A stretch of 64,000 nucleotides of DNA from contig NZ_LMFC01000001.1 in NCBI RefSeq assembly GCF_001426705.1, positions 1,029,102 through 1,093,101 on the forward strand. The letters run 5' to 3'. Under the pieces are notes generated by a model that searched no databases, was not told where the DNA came from, and saw nothing but the letters and a program-made list of their open reading frames with translations. The first letter of the stretch is position 1. Each line of letters opens with the position of its first letter. This document shows positions 24,701 through 33,000 of this stretch, one piece after another. The DNA is from Cellulomonas sp. Root485 (GTDB lineage: Bacteria; Actinomycetota; Actinomycetes; Actinomycetales; Cellulomonadaceae). Position numbers and translations under genes: made by a program.

Positions 24701-25471
24701 TTAGGCGCGGTGCACCCGGTCCGCCACTCGAGCGCGTTCGACGAAGGTGTCCGCGTGGCACGGCGGGCTGCCTGCGACGCCCTCGACCACCGCCCCCGCC
24801 ATGTCGCGCAGCTTGGTCTTGCGGTGCCGCGAGGCGCTGCGCAGGATCGACATCGCCTCCGCCGACGTGCAGCGGTTCTCGGCCATGATCACGCCGATGG
24901 CCTGGTCGATCACGGCACGCGAGACGAGGGCGGCCCGGAGGTCGGCGTTCAGCTCGGCCTGGTCCGCGGTCCGCAGGAAGAACGTCAGCCCGCACGCCAC
25001 CTGGTCCGCGTAGACGTCGGCGACCGAGAGCGCCGCCTCGGTCCACGCACGCGGCTCGGGTGCGTACAGGTTCAGGGCGATCTCGACTCCCGGCCGCACC
25101 GCGCGGGGGAGCGCAGCCGCTGAGGCGAACCCATGGTCCGTCGCCGCCGACCGCCAGCGCGGCCAGCGGGTCTCCCGTGCGACGTCGGCGACGTGGATGA
25201 GACGACCGGTGTCGATGGCCTCGAGGCAGGGTCCGTCGCCCGTCGCGTACTCGACCTCGTCGCAGGCGGCGGCGGCCGGGTCGCTCGCGCTCATGAGGGT
25301 CGGTCGACCGTCCCGTCGCAGGGTGAACGTCGCCGACGTCGCCGGGCCGACGTGCACCGCGGCCGCCCGCGCGACCGCCCCGGCCAGGTCCTCCACGCTG
25401 TCCGCGTCCAGCAGGATCGACTGGAGCTGCAGGAGAGCCGCGACCTGCGCCTTCGTCCCGTCGTTCATCAT
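24701..25471 (-). CDS. GAF-ANTAR regulator
   Basis: A 256-residue protein: GAF domain about residues 15-160 (VGPATSATFTLRRDGRPTL, GDGPCLEAIDTGRLIHV, FASAAALPRAVRPGVEIALNLY) and an ANTAR domain about 175-235 (SRAVIDQAIGVIMAENRCTSAEAMSILRSASRHRKTKL). It is the fourth ANTAR protein in this window. The ANTAR aromatic and basic residues are retained, so RNA binding is likely. It precedes, on the same strand, the LEA-like/holin/DUF3618 unit and may regulate that region. Confidence 0.92.
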   Translation of the reverse strand: MMNDGTKAQVAALLQLQSILLDADSVEDLAGAVARAAAVHVGPATSATFTLRRDGRPTLMSASDPAAAACDEVEYATGDGPCLEAIDTGRLIHVADVARETRWPRWRSAATDHGFASAAALPRAVRPGVEIALNLYAPEPRAWTEAALSVADVYADQVACGLTFFLRTADQAELNADLRAALVSRAVIDQAIGVIMAENRCTSAEAMSILRSASRHRKTKLRDMAGAVVEGVAGSPPCHADTFVERARVADRVHRA

Positions 25472-25493
25472 GGTCCCCTTCCCCCGTCGGACG

Positions 25494-26357
25494 TCATGGT
25501 GAGAGCTCCGTCAGCACGGCAGGGAGCTCGTCGACGAGCTCGCGCGCCAGGTATCCGACCCGCCCCACCCGCGCCGCCAGACGGTCGCCTGCAGCGGCGT
25601 GCAGGTGCGTCGCCCAGCACGCCGCCTGCGCGGGGTCGGCGCCGCGCGCGAGGAGACCGACCAGGGCGCCGGCGAGCACGTCGCCGCTGCCGGACGTCGC
25701 GAGCCCGTTCTCGCCGGTCGACACGGCCCACGTCCGGCCGTCCGGCGCGGCGACCGTGCCGGCGCAGCTGACCACGGCGTCGTACCGGTGGGCGATCCGA
25801 GCGCTCGCGGTGTCGTCGACGTCATCGCCGTCGAGCAGGGCGCTCGCCTCCTTGGCGTTCGGGGTGAGGACGAGCCGCCCCCGCAGTGGCTCCGACACGT
25901 CCGGCACGTCGGTGAGGACCCCGAGGGCGAAGGCGTCGAGGAGGACCGGAGCACTCGTGCCGAGCCGGGGCGCGAGCGCGCGCAGCAGGGCGGCCGTGCG
26001 GTCGGGGTCGTCCAGACCGGGCCCGACGAGCACGGCGTCCGCGTCGTCGAGGTCGGGCCCGAGGACCTCCGTGCCGGTCCCGTCGAGCGCACCCGCCTCC
26101 GACTCGGGCAGCCCGTGCACGCCGGCCTCGAGCACCGCCACCGCCGTGGCGACGGACACCGAGCGTGCGACGCCGAGCGTCAGCCGGCCGGCTCCGACCC
26201 GGAGCGCCGCGACGCCGGCCAGGACGGCAGCGCCGGGACTGGTCCGAGCACCCCCGACGACGACCACCTGACCGCGTCCGTACTTCGACCCGGCAGGCTC
26301 CGGCAGCGGCCACTCGCGCAGCAGGGCGGGGGTCAGCGCCTCAGTGCGGGAGGGCAT
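25494..26357 (-). CDS. nnrD: ADP-dependent NAD(P)H-hydrate dehydratase
   Basis: A 287-residue ribokinase-like enzyme that repairs hydrated NAD(P)H using ADP. Motifs: GRGQVVVVGGARTSPGAAVLAG near residue 28, LVGPGLDDPDR, LTPNAKEASALL, and the catalytic nucleotide-binding loop GLATSGSGDVLAGALVGLLARG near residue 236, followed by THLHAAAGDRLA. This is the CARKD family fold without an attached NnrE epimerase domain. The histidine-phosphatase gene upstream overlaps it by 17 bases, suggesting coupling. Confidence 0.92.
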   Translation of the reverse strand: MPSRTEALTPALLREWPLPEPAGSKYGRGQVVVVGGARTSPGAAVLAGVAALRVGAGRLTLGVARSVSVATAVAVLEAGVHGLPESEAGALDGTGTEVLGPDLDDADAVLVGPGLDDPDRTAALLRALAPRLGTSAPVLLDAFALGVLTDVPDVSEPLRGRLVLTPNAKEASALLDGDDVDDTASARIAHRYDAVVSCAGTVAAPDGRTWAVSTGENGLATSGSGDVLAGALVGLLARGADPAQAACWATHLHAAAGDRLAARVGRVGYLARELVDELPAVLTELSP

Positions 26358-27114
26358 CGCGGTCTCCGGGGTGCTCGGTCACGGGGGTCTCGTCGTGGCG
26401 GAGGTGCGCGTCGTCGTTGACCACGGTGGCGACCCAGCCCGTCGGGCGACGGGCGAGCCGGGTGACGGCGGCGTTGCGGACCGGCCACCGTCGGGCGAGG
26501 TCGAGGACCTCTCGCTCGGACAGCGCCTCGCACACGTAGCGGATCGACGAGATGACGGCGTCGTGCGCGACGACGAGCACGCAGCGGCCCGGCTCGGCAC
26601 GGTCGAGGTCGCCGAGGAAGCTGCGGACGCGCAGGGCCAGGTCCGCCCACGACTCCCCACCGGGTGGCCGGTAGTAGAACTTGCCCAGGTGGTGCCGCCG
26701 CGCATCCTCGTCCGGGTACCGGGCCGCGACCCCGGTCCTGGTGAGCAGGTCGAGGATGCCCAGCTCGCGGTCGCGCAGCCGTTCGTCCTGGCGGAGGTCC
26801 ATCGCCGAGCCGGCCTCCTGCAGTGCGATCTCCGCCGTCTGCAGCGCGCGGACGTACGGCGAGGACCAGACGACGTCGGGCGCGTCGTCGCCGGCCTGCG
26901 TGCCGAGCCACGTGCCGAGGGCAGCCGCCTGCTCGGCGCCCAGGTCCGACAGCGGGGTGTCGGCGTCCCGGGTCTCCAGGTCGATGAGCTCGAGACCCGC
27001 GCGTTCCGCCTCGGCGGCCGCGACGTTCCCCACGCTCTCGCCGTGCCGGACGAGGACGAGCTCGCGTACGCCTGAACCGTGGGGATGCGTGTGCACCGTG
27101 TCGCGCTGCGTCAT
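26341..27114 (-). CDS. Histidine phosphatase superfamily protein (phosphoglycerate-mutase-like)
   Basis: A 257-residue enzyme with the phosphohistidine motif LVLVRHGESVGN (His near residue 23), SPYVRALQTAEIAL, the Glu-bearing RDRELGILDLL and the second His in LVVAHDAVISSIRY. The GESW turn is typical of broad-specificity phosphatases. ATG at 27114 is preferred because GGAGG lies five bases before an upstream GTG at 27120, too close for it. It overlaps nnrD, so the two form an operon. Substrate unknown. Confidence 0.9.
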   Translation of the reverse strand: MTQRDTVHTHPHGSGVRELVLVRHGESVGNVAAAEAERAGLELIDLETRDADTPLSDLGAEQAAALGTWLGTQAGDDAPDVVWSSPYVRALQTAEIALQEAGSAMDLRQDERLRDRELGILDLLTRTGVAARYPDEDARRHHLGKFYYRPPGGESWADLALRVRSFLGDLDRAEPGRCVLVVAHDAVISSIRYVCEALSEREVLDLARRWPVRNAAVTRLARRPTGWVATVVNDDAHLRHDETPVTEHPGDRDALPH

Positions 27115-27333
27115 GCGCACCTCCGCTCGCCTGCAGCAGGGGAGCTGCCAGATCCGAGTCGGGGCCGCGACTTGACCGCCTCAGGTGGCCGGAGCCACGT
27201 GGCGGCGAACGTAGCCCCGGCCCCGGCGCCTCGCAACCGGGTGCGACGACGTGCGGCACGCGGCAGATCGGCTCACGATGGTGGCGGCGTCGGGCAGTGG
27301 CGCCGGTCCTGTGGAACCGCCCTGGAGTCGCTC

Positions 27334-27522
27334 ATGTGGGCCCTGATCTTCCGACGGCTGCGGCTGCTCGTCATGCTCGCCGTCCTGCTGCCCGTGATCG
27401 CCGCGGTGTCGCGGCGCCTGGCGGACCGGTCGGAGCGTCGCCACGCCGGTCCCACCCTGGGCTCCCGCGGGCTGCGGCTCGTGGAGTCGACCGCGCACCG
27501 CGCACGGTCGTTCCTCCGCTGA
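27334..27522 (+). CDS. Small membrane protein, 62 aa
   Basis: MWALIFRRLRLLVMLAVLLPVIAAVSRRLADRSER...: one strong TM helix (residues 9-25) flanked by Arg, then a basic cytosolic tail. GGAG lies about 7 bases before the ATG. No family recognised; similar one-TM proteins are widespread in actinobacteria. It is followed by a 48-aa acidic protein gene after 39 bases, possibly one transcript. Confidence 0.6.
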   Translation: MWALIFRRLRLLVMLAVLLPVIAAVSRRLADRSERRHAGPTLGSRGLRLVESTAHRARSFLR

Positions 27523-27561
27523 GGTCGCGACCACGACCACCCCTGTCGAGATGGAGGAACG

Positions 27562-27708
27562 ATGAGCATCGAACCGGTTCCGACGAACGACGTCCCCGAC
27601 CTGCCCGACGACCTGGACGGGCTGCCCCACGACGAGCCCTCGGACTCGCCGCCCGCGACCGAGGACCCGGGGAACCCCGACGCGCACGGGCCGATCATCC
27701 AAGCGTGA
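27562..27708 (+). CDS. Small acidic, proline-rich 48-aa protein
   Basis: MSIEPVPTNDVPDLPDDLDG... ending GPIIQA: about one fifth Pro and one fifth Asp, no hydrophobic core, so disordered. SD AGGAAC (from GGAGGAAC) lies just upstream of the ATG. The opening MSxxPVP and composition resemble the 50-aa protein at 21524, suggesting a small family of disordered proteins in this region. Function unknown. Confidence 0.6.
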   Translation: MSIEPVPTNDVPDLPDDLDGLPHDEPSDSPPATEDPGNPDAHGPIIQA

Positions 27709-27752
27709 CCACGGAGGTCACGACGTAGCCCGTTCGGGTGACCGCAGGTCAC
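27705..27752. repeat. Two consecutive GTGACC...GGTCAC inverted repeats
   Basis: GTGACC-N5-GGTCAC at 27705-27721 overlaps the stop of the 48-aa gene, and GTGACC-N3-GGTCAC at 27738-27752 follows 16 bases later. Identical 6-base arms occur four times within 48 bases. They could be paired operator sites for a dimeric regulator or two small RNA hairpins upstream of the HD-GYP gene. Confidence 0.6.
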
Positions 27753-27798
27753 ACGGCCGCTCTATCAAGGTGGAGGGGCACGGTGTCGAAGCAGTGGT

Positions 27799-29289
27799 GT
27801 GGCCTTCGGTCCTACGCAGAACTACGACGACGTGAGTCTCGGCGTCTGGAAGGGCCGCCCGATCCTCGCGGCGGTGGTCCGGACGCTGATCGCGGTCGTC
27901 CCCGTCCTGCTGTCCGTAGGGTTGGGCATCGCCGCGGTGCACTGGTTCCCGCCGCACCGTCTCGGCGTCAACCCGTGGGTCTGGCTGCTGGTTGAGCTCG
28001 TCTGCGCGACCGTCGTGCTGGTCGTGGCCACCCGGTCGGTGCGCAAGCTGGTGCCGCTGACGACGTTGCTGCGACTGACGTCGTACTTCCCCGACCGCGC
28101 TCCGTCGCGGCTCGCCGTCGCCATGCGCCACTACTCGCCGCACATCCTGCACGGGCGAGGGGGCCGGCCGGGCAGCGCGCGTGCGGTGCCTCCGGACGGC
28201 GAGCACGCCGGCGAGATCCTGCGACTCGTCGCGGCCATCAGCGATCACGACCCGCTCACCCGCGGCCACTCCGAGCGGGTCCAGGCCTACTCGGCGCTGA
28301 TCGGCACCGAGCTGGGACTGTCCGAGGAGGACGCCGCCAAGCTGAGCTGGGCGGCGCTCCTGCACGATGTCGGCAAGCTGCGCGTCCCGGCCGGCGTCCT
28401 GAGCAAGCCGGGGGAGCCGACACCCACGGAGTGGACCGTCCTGGCGGGCCACCCGGAGGCCGGGATGGAGATCGCCGAGCCCCTGCGGGAGTGGCTCGGC
28501 CCGTGGCTCGACGTGATCGGTCAGCACCACGAGCGGTGGGACGGCGGTGGCTACCCCGCCGGACTGGCGGGCACCGCCATCAGTCGAGGCGCCCGCATCG
28601 TCGCCGTCGCCGACGCCTACGACGTGATCACCTCGGCGCGGTCGTACAAGAAGCCCCTGCCCGCAGCCGCTGCGCGCGCCGAGCTCGCGCAGTGCGCCGG
28701 CGAGCAGTTCGACCCGCAGGTGGTCCGGGCGTTCCTCGAGATCGGGCTCGGCAGCCTGCGACGGGTCGCCGGGCCCCTGGGCGTGCTCTCGGCGCTACCC
28801 GGTGTGCCGCTCACCGCCGACCTGCCGTCCGCCGTGCAGCGGCTGACGAGCGCTGGTGCTCTGCAGAGCGCGGGAGCGATCGGCCTCGTCCTGTCGGTGA
28901 CCGCAGCCGGCGGCGCCCTGGCGGGCGGTGCAGGGTCGCCGGACCCGTCCCCGTCGGCACCGACCGGCCAGGGCGAGGTAGCCGCGCCGCCTCGACCTGA
29001 CCCGGCCCCCTCCGCGGTGCCCGGCGTCGTGGCGAGGTCGACGCCGGACCCAGCCGTCGCGCTCCCGGTGGCTCCGACACCCACGGACCCAGTCGTCGCG
29101 CTCCCGGTGGCTCCGTCGCCGGCGGAGACCAGCGCACCCAAGCCTGTTCCCGACCCGCCCGCTGCCCTCCCGGTCCTGCCGTCCGCAGCCGCTCCGTTGC
29201 CCCAGGACGACGACACCGACGCGGTGAACAGCAACAAGGGCGAGGGGAGCACGAACGGCGGCGGCGGCAAGGGCAGCCCGAACGGCTGA
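27799..29289 (+). CDS. Membrane-bound HD-GYP phosphodiesterase
   Basis: A 496-residue protein. Two N-terminal TM helices (about residues 24-50 and 64-84) precede an HD-GYP domain at about 135-315 with AISDHDPLTRGHSERV, LLHDVGKLRVP, GHPEAGMEIAEPL, the conserved HHERWDGGGYP and the AVADAYDVITSARSY end. HD-GYP proteins hydrolyse cyclic-di-GMP. A further hydrophobic stretch near 360-385 leads to a Pro/Ala-rich disordered tail with an internal repeat (ALPVAP). GTG at 27799 lacks a clear SD; a downstream GTG (codon 12) is the alternative. It could set the cyclic-di-GMP level read by the riboswitch at 35.5 kb. Confidence 0.88.
   Translation: MAFGPTQNYDDVSLGVWKGRPILAAVVRTLIAVVPVLLSVGLGIAAVHWFPPHRLGVNPWVWLLVELVCATVVLVVATRSVRKLVPLTTLLRLTSYFPDRAPSRLAVAMRHYSPHILHGRGGRPGSARAVPPDGEHAGEILRLVAAISDHDPLTRGHSERVQAYSALIGTELGLSEEDAAKLSWAALLHDVGKLRVPAGVLSKPGEPTPTEWTVLAGHPEAGMEIAEPLREWLGPWLDVIGQHHERWDGGGYPAGLAGTAISRGARIVAVADAYDVITSARSYKKPLPAAAARAELAQCAGEQFDPQVVRAFLEIGLGSLRRVAGPLGVLSALPGVPLTADLPSAVQRLTSAGALQSAGAIGLVLSVTAAGGALAGGAGSPDPSPSAPTGQGEVAAPPRPDPAPSAVPGVVARSTPDPAVALPVAPTPTDPVVALPVAPSPAETSAPKPVPDPPAALPVLPSAAAPLPQDDDTDAVNSNKGEGSTNGGGGKGSPNG
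29046..29115 (+). repeat. 39-base tandem duplication in the HD-GYP C-terminal tail
   Basis: 31-base blocks at 29046-29076 and 29085-29115 differ at one base and are 39 bases (13 codons) apart. They encode the repeated DPAVALPVAP/DPVVALPVAP unit of the proline-rich tail. A recent in-frame duplication is likely. Confidence 0.8.
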
Positions 29290-29383
29290 GAGCCTCGTGG
29301 TTCTCCGGCCGGGTGCCGCGGCCCGCGCAGTCCCGACAGCTCGGCAGGAGCCAGCGCACACGGCTCTGGCCGGACAGCACGAA

Positions 29384-29403
29384 GGCCCCCTCGAAAGGGG
29401 GCC
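29384..29403 (-). terminator. Rho-independent-like terminator of tRNA-Asn
   Basis: An 8-bp G/C-rich stem (29384-29391 with 29396-29403) and a 4-base loop. In the minus direction it lies 20 bases after the tRNA and is followed by TTCGTGCT. It may also serve the HD-GYP transcript from the other side. Confidence 0.75.
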
Positions 29404-29422
29404 CGACCTGCGGTGACTCTGG

Positions 29423-29495
<73 letters not shown>

Positions 29496-29554
29496 TCGTG
29501 CGGGAAGAAACTCTAGCAGCCGTCGGAGGGTGCCCCGGACAGCTCAGCGGGTCG

Positions 29555-30091
29555 TCATCGGGGGAGGCCGACGGCGTCGCGCACCTCGTCCTCGGCGGCG
29601 TCCAGGACAGCCGCGACGGCCGGGTCGGACAGGTCGATCGACGCGTCCCCGAGGACCTGCGTGAACATCGTCCCGGCCTCGTCGCGGCGCAGGACGACGC
29701 GCGCACGCTGGCCGCGGGGGAGGGTGACGGCCACCGCATGCACGACGGACTGCTGCACCCGCTCGCGGAACGTCTGGGAGAACGCGAACGACCCCGGCAC
29801 CTCGGCGAAGGTCAGCCGCTCCGACTCTCCCCACACCCAGCGCAGCGTCATCGTGCGCGTCGCCGGGTCCAGGGAGCCGTGGTCGACGTCGGACCAGGGG
29901 TGCCGGACGACGGGACCGTCAGGGGGTACGAGGTGCAGTGCGCGCCGGGACGCGACGGCCCACCGGCCGTCGGACAGCTCGGTGCTGACCAGCACGGCGT
30001 CGCCGGGCCGCAGGTCGAGCCGGGAGCGGTCGGTCGTGGGGAGTCGACGACGGGAGAACAGGGCCACCGCCTCACGGTACCCGCGAGCCAC
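29555..30091 (-). CDS. Conserved hypothetical protein, 178 aa
   Basis: A soluble protein with a beta-rich N-terminal half (LRPGDAVLVSTELSDGRWAVASRRALHLVPPDG, WSDVDHGSLDPATRTMTLRWV) that looks like a PH-like or bacterial-PH domain, followed by a helical C-terminal part. Such proteins are common in actinobacteria without known role. GTG at 30091 is tentative; a second GTG eight codons later has a nearer GAGG. It lies 8 bases downstream of the subtilase stop on the same strand. Confidence 0.7.
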   Translation of the reverse strand: MARGYREAVALFSRRRLPTTDRSRLDLRPGDAVLVSTELSDGRWAVASRRALHLVPPDGPVVRHPWSDVDHGSLDPATRTMTLRWVWGESERLTFAEVPGSFAFSQTFRERVQQSVVHAVAVTLPRGQRARVVLRRDEAGTMFTQVLGDASIDLSDPAVAAVLDAAEDEVRDAVGLPR

Positions 30092-30099
30092 GGTCGGCC

Positions 30100-33000
30100 C
30101 TACCGACGGAAGTAGCCGCCGACGTCCACGACGAGATCGACGTCGGCAGTCGCAGGGAAGAAGCCGACCTTGCCCGCGGCGCCCAGCTTGACCACCGCGA
30201 GGTTCGCCTCGTCGCGGCCCGGCACGAGATTGATGGTCGAGATGTCGGGAACGGTCGCGGGGACGGTCGTGGGGAACGTGCGCACGTGGGTGATCCCGCG
30301 CGGGTGCACGCCTGTCACGTTGAGCACCGCCGCGACCGCGTCGGCCGGCACACCGGCGGTCCCGCCGACGGCGAGCGTCGACGTCGACCCCTTGGTGAGG
30401 GTGGACCCGATGCCCAGCCCGGTGCGGGTGTCGGCGAGTCGGATGGGTGCAATCGCGACGAACCCGTGATCGGCGGTCGAGGTGTAGTAGCCGGCCAGGT
30501 CTGCGATGAGGAACGTCGACGCCACCGGCGTGAAGAACCGGATCCGGCCACCGTCGCCCACCTTCACGGTCACGAGGTTGGGTTGGTCGCGACCCGGGGT
30601 CAGGTTGAGGTTCGAGACGTCCGGCGGGATCTGATCCTCACCGGCGCCGGGCGCTGGGTACACCCGGACGTGCGTTGCACCGGTGACCTGGGTGCCCGTC
30701 ACGTTGAGAACCACTGCCGCGGCGTCGGAGGGGACACCGTGCGAGCCGGTGACCTGCAGATCCACCCACTGCCCGCCGCCGAGCGCGCCCCGTGGCGCGC
30801 CCGTCCCGTCGCGCGTGTCCATCACGCGCACGGGCGCCACGGGTTCGAACGCGGTCGCGCCGCCGGGCGAGTAGTAGCCCGCCAGGTCCGCGATCAGGTC
30901 GGTCGCGGTCGCTTCGGCGAGGAGCGTCACGGACAGCTCGGGCCCGACCGCGACGGTGACGAGGTTGGGCTGGTCGACGCCCGGGACGACGTTGAGGTTC
31001 GACACGCGGGGGATCGTGCCGGTGCCTGACGGGAACACCCGGACGTTGCCGAACGACGACGGGCTAGCGGCGGTGACGTTCAGCACGACCGCCGTCGTGT
31101 CGGCCGGCAGGTAGGACAGGTCCAGCTCGAGCTGCTCACCCGACTCCGCCGGGCCCGGCCACTCGAGCCCGGTCCCGTACCGGGTGTCGAGCACGCGCAC
31201 GGGATCGATCGGGGTGTAGCGGTCCGCTCCGGCTGCGACGGTGAACCACGTGCGGGCGGCTCCGGTCATCGACGCGCCCGACGTGTCCCGCACGCCGGAG
31301 AGGGTGACCGCGTAGTGCGATCCGGCGGTGAGAGGGGCTGAGGGCACGACGCTGACCGTCCTCGTCGCAGCGTCGTAGGTGCGCGTCGCCGGGGCGTCGA
31401 GCGTGCTCACCGCGTCGATCAGCCGCACGGAGGTGGGCGTCATCGACGCGGGGTCGAGGTCGCGGTCGAACGCGATCTGCACGGTCGGGCGGGTGTCGAC
31501 ACCGGCGGTGTGTGCCGTCGGCGTGATCCCGTTCACCCAGGCGGTGCTGAGCGGGGGTGCGTCGAGTCGGTTCTGGCGCAGCGTCGCGATGCTGTTCCAA
31601 CCCGTTGCGGCGACGTCGAGGTCACCGTCACTGTCGAGGTCGGCGATCTGCAGATTGTCGGTCCCGTAGCTGGGCCAGCCGGACCACCACGACTCGACCG
31701 GCGTACCCAGCGAGCCGTCTGCCTGCTGGAAGAGCACCCCAAGCTTGCTCGCGCCGGCGTCGCGTGCCACAACGTCCAGTCGGCCGTCCGCGTCGATGTC
31801 CGCGATCACGAGCTCGTCGTTGCTGAACCGGTACTTCTGCGGGCTCCCGAAGCCACCGCCAGCGAGCTGGGGCTCGACGACGACATCGAAGTGCGAGCTC
31901 CGCACCAGGTCGGCCAGACCGTCGCCCGTGACGTCACCGATCGCGATCGGCCCCCCGCTCACCAGCCAGGACAGGGTCAACGATTCCGCCCAGGTGCCAC
32001 CGGGCTGCTGGACGATCAGCTCGTCGTAGGCGGCGACGTCGGCGAGCCCGTCGCCGGTCAGGTCACCGACGGCGAAGTCGCCGAGGGTGCGAGGCACGGG
32101 CGGACCCGCAGCGAACGTACCGGTGCCATCGTTGAGCATGACGAGCATGCGCGCGGTTCCCGGTTCGTCGAGCACCAGATCGATGTCGGCGTCCCCGTCG
32201 ACATCGTGCGCGCGGCCGATCGTCCCCGCCCCCTGGGTCGGGATCGTCAGGGCGTGGACGAGCCGGCCGTCGCTCTGCAGGAACACCTCGTACCCCTGCG
32301 TGCTCGGGGCAAGCAGATCGGCGTCGACGTCGCCGTCCAGGTCGGCCAGCTGCACGTTGCCCGCCCTCGCGACTCCCCCCGGGACGGCGAGCTGTTCGGG
32401 TGCCGCCAGGTGCCCGTCTCCGAGGCCGCGCAGCACCAGCAGGACGGGAACGTCTCTGATGTAGCCGGCGTCGGCGATGGTGACTGCGTCGGGGACCTCG
32501 TCGCCGTCGACGTCGCCCACTGCGAGCGCTCCGGGGTTGGGAGACACGCTCATGGTGGTGGACTCGAAGAGAGCGCCTGGGTCAGCGGTTGCTCGGAGCT
32601 CGTAGTGCTCGACGGCTGCTGAGCCGTTGGCGTTGGACACGCCCACGACGAGCTCGGCACCGGCGTGCTGCGCGGCGACGACGACCCGCGCCGCGGGCGG
32701 ATACACCGACGGGTCGTAAGTGGGCAGCACGTTGCCGTCGGCGTCCCGGACCTCGATGAGGGGGGCGAGGGAGGTGGCGACGTAGGAGCTGTGGTCGGCC
32801 TCCTCGGCCTCCGCCGTGAACCGGTACCAGCCTCGTTCCGGCGCGGTGAACGTGTACCAGTCGACATCACCCTCCGGGCTGAGCGTCGCCTCTGCGCCGT
32901 CGACGGGCAGCGGCTGCGCGTTCGAGGAGGTGTCGTCGTCAGGCCCAGGATCGGCGGGTGCGCGGTCGACCGCGACCGCGACCGCGGCCCGGGACGGCAG

